From Aeromicrobium flavum (GTDB taxonomy: Bacteria > Actinomycetota > Actinomycetes > Propionibacteriales > Nocardioidaceae), in contig NZ_BJZQ01000004.1 of the NCBI RefSeq assembly GCF_007992115.1, positions 62,001 through 126,000 on the forward strand: a stretch of 64,000 nt of DNA, in the 5' to 3' direction. The position numbers and the translations under genes are program-made. A model generated the notes under the pieces. The model did not search any database. It was not told where the DNA came from and saw nothing but the letters and a program-made list of their open reading frames with translations. Position 1 is the stretch's first letter; each line of letters starts with the position of its first letter. Positions 60,927 to 64,000 of this stretch are shown here, in pieces.

Positions 60927-61244
60927 ATGTCGTGGATCGTCCTGGTCGTCTCGGGCCTGTTCGAAGCCGTCTGGGCCACCGCCCTCGGCCGCAGTGAGGG
61001 CCTCACCAAGCTCGGGCCGACGCTCGTGTTCGGTGGCGCGCTGATCGTCAGCATGGGCGGCCTGGCCTGGGCCATGCGCGGACTGCCGGTGGGCACGTCC
61101 TACGCCGTGTGGGTCGCGATCGGCGCGGCCGGCACCGTCACGTACGCGATGGTCACCGGCACCGAACCGGCCTCGGTGGCGAAGATCGCGCTGTTGCTGG
61201 GCCTGATCGGGTGCGTCGTCGGGCTGAAGATGCTGGACCACTGA
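60927..61244 (+). CDS. guanidinium exporter, SMR family (Gdx/SugE-like)
   Basis: A 105-residue, four-helix protein; GAGGAG lies 6 nt before the ATG. The substrate-binding Glu is in helix 1 ('SGLFEAVWATALGRSEG'), 'PVGTSYAVWVAIGAAGTV' forms helix 3. The sequence fits SugE/Gdx rather than EmrE-type exporters, and the guanidine-III riboswitch upstream supports guanidinium as substrate. It works as an antiparallel dimer exchanging guanidinium for protons. Confidence 0.93.
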   Translation: MSWIVLVVSGLFEAVWATALGRSEGLTKLGPTLVFGGALIVSMGGLAWAMRGLPVGTSYAVWVAIGAAGTVTYAMVTGTEPASVAKIALLLGLIGCVVGLKMLDH

Positions 61245-61257
61245 CTAGGCTGGCGGC

Positions 61258-61854
61258 GTGTACGAAAGTGTGATCCAGGACCTCATCGACGAGCTCGGAC
61301 GTCTGCCGGGCATCGGCCCGAAGAGCGCCCAGCGGATCGCCTTCCACCTCCTCGACGCCGACCCCGACGACGTGAAGCGCTTCGCGCAGACGCTGGTCGA
61401 CGCCAAGACCAAGGTGCTGTTCTGCTCGGTGTGCGGCAACGTCACCGTCGACACGACGTGCCGCATCTGCGCCGACCCGCGACGGGACGAGTCCGTCCTG
61501 TGCGTGGTCGAGGAGAGCAAGGACGTCATCGCGATCGAGCGCACGCGCGAGTTCCGCGGCCGGTACCACGTGCTCGGCGGCGCGATCAGTCCGATCGCCG
61601 GCATCGGACCCGACCAGCTGCGCATCAAGGAGCTGCTCCTGCGCCTGCAGGACGGCGCCGTCACCGAGGTCATCATCGCCACCGATCCGAACCTCGAGGG
61701 CGAGGCCACCGCGACGTACCTGATGCGGATGCTGGTGCCGATCGGCCTGCGGGTCACGAAGCTCGCCAGCGGCCTGCCCGTCGGCGGCGACCTGGAGTAC
61801 GCCGACGAGGTCACCCTCGGTCGCGCGTTCGAGGGCCGCACCGCCGTCGGCTGA
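61258..61854 (+). CDS. recR: recombination protein RecR
   Basis: A 198-residue protein with a GTG start ('[20 protein letters not shown]'). The helix-hairpin-helix '[17 protein letters not shown]', the zinc cysteines in '[19 protein letters not shown]', and the Toprim domain '[16 protein letters not shown]' with '[15 protein letters not shown]' are all present. It acts with RecFO to load RecA on gapped DNA. It normally follows dnaX and ybaB; here the pab fusion and an exporter lie between and no ybaB is seen. Confidence 0.97.
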   Translation: MYESVIQDLIDELGRLPGIGPKSAQRIAFHLLDADPDDVKRFAQTLVDAKTKVLFCSVCGNVTVDTTCRICADPRRDESVLCVVEESKDVIAIERTREFRGRYHVLGGAISPIAGIGPDQLRIKELLLRLQDGAVTEVIIATDPNLEGEATATYLMRMLVPIGLRVTKLASGLPVGGDLEYADEVTLGRAFEGRTAVG

Positions 61855-61931
61855 GGGTGACCGTCGACCGCGAAGACTTCCCTCGTCCGACGGCCGGACT
61901 GGAATCTCGGGGCAGCCGGAGCACGGGCTAG

Positions 61932-64000
<2,069 letters not shown>

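Overview
The window is 64 kb of high-GC chromosomal DNA from an actinobacterium. Lineage markers agree: a bacterial proteasome activator (Bpa), a WhiB-like regulator, Ku plus a Pol-PE-Lig type LigD, F420-type luciferase-like oxidoreductases, GAF-ANTAR signalling, GTG/ATG starts with 4-nt (ATGA/GTGA) overlaps, and a short SRP RNA. Gene content fits Propionibacteriales/Nocardioidaceae (Aeromicrobium-like); this placement is inference from gene content, not a search result.

Layout. 1-6 kb: end of a LytTR response regulator with a solute symporter pair, WhiB-like regulator, Bpa, quinone oxidoreductase, nitrilase-family hydrolase and a membrane protein. 6-9 kb: tRNA-Ser(UGA), tRNA-Ser(GCU) and tRNA-Arg(ACG) with small stress-type genes. 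9-13 kb: NHEJ locus (ligD, ku) around a GAF-ANTAR regulator. 13-19 kb: acetyltransferase, ACT protein, SDR and the proton-translocating transhydrogenase pntAB. 19-33.4 kb: MFS exporter, purine/pyrimidine salvage (add, upp), tadA, flavin enzymes, aroQ, cation/proton antiporter, HerA-like ATPase, secreted M14-like peptidase and ffs. 48-56 kb: LplB-LplA fusion, an acyl-CoA dehydrogenase pair, ThrE-like exporter, secreted GH43-like protein and hydrolases. 56-64 kb: dnaX, a PabB-PabC-PabA triple fusion, a guanidine-III riboswitch with a SugE/Gdx exporter, recR, and the lysC-asd operon.

Between 33,655 and 47,942 lies an integrated mobile element of about 14.3 kb, inserted in tRNA-Ser(GGA) and bounded by 25-bp perfect direct repeats of the tRNA 3' end. 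It carries a tyrosine integrase, an XRE repressor and a small excisionase-like protein driven from overlapping divergent promoters, a Fic protein, a MobF relaxase-helicase, a decayed segment (three recognisable pseudogenes: a secreted protein, an S1 protease and an ImmA/IrrE peptidase), and an intact terminal cassette (winged-helix regulator, noncanonical phosphoribosyltransferase-like protein, unknown protein, Ser/Thr kinase). No type IV secretion or coupling protein is seen, so it looks like an integrative mobilizable element.

Two further points stand out. A family of dispersed ~61-65-nt palindromes (four copies, arms starting CCACTTTTGG, with compensatory arm changes) sits only between genes. 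All four serine tRNA isoacceptors (UGA, GCU, CGA, GGA) fall within about 27 kb.
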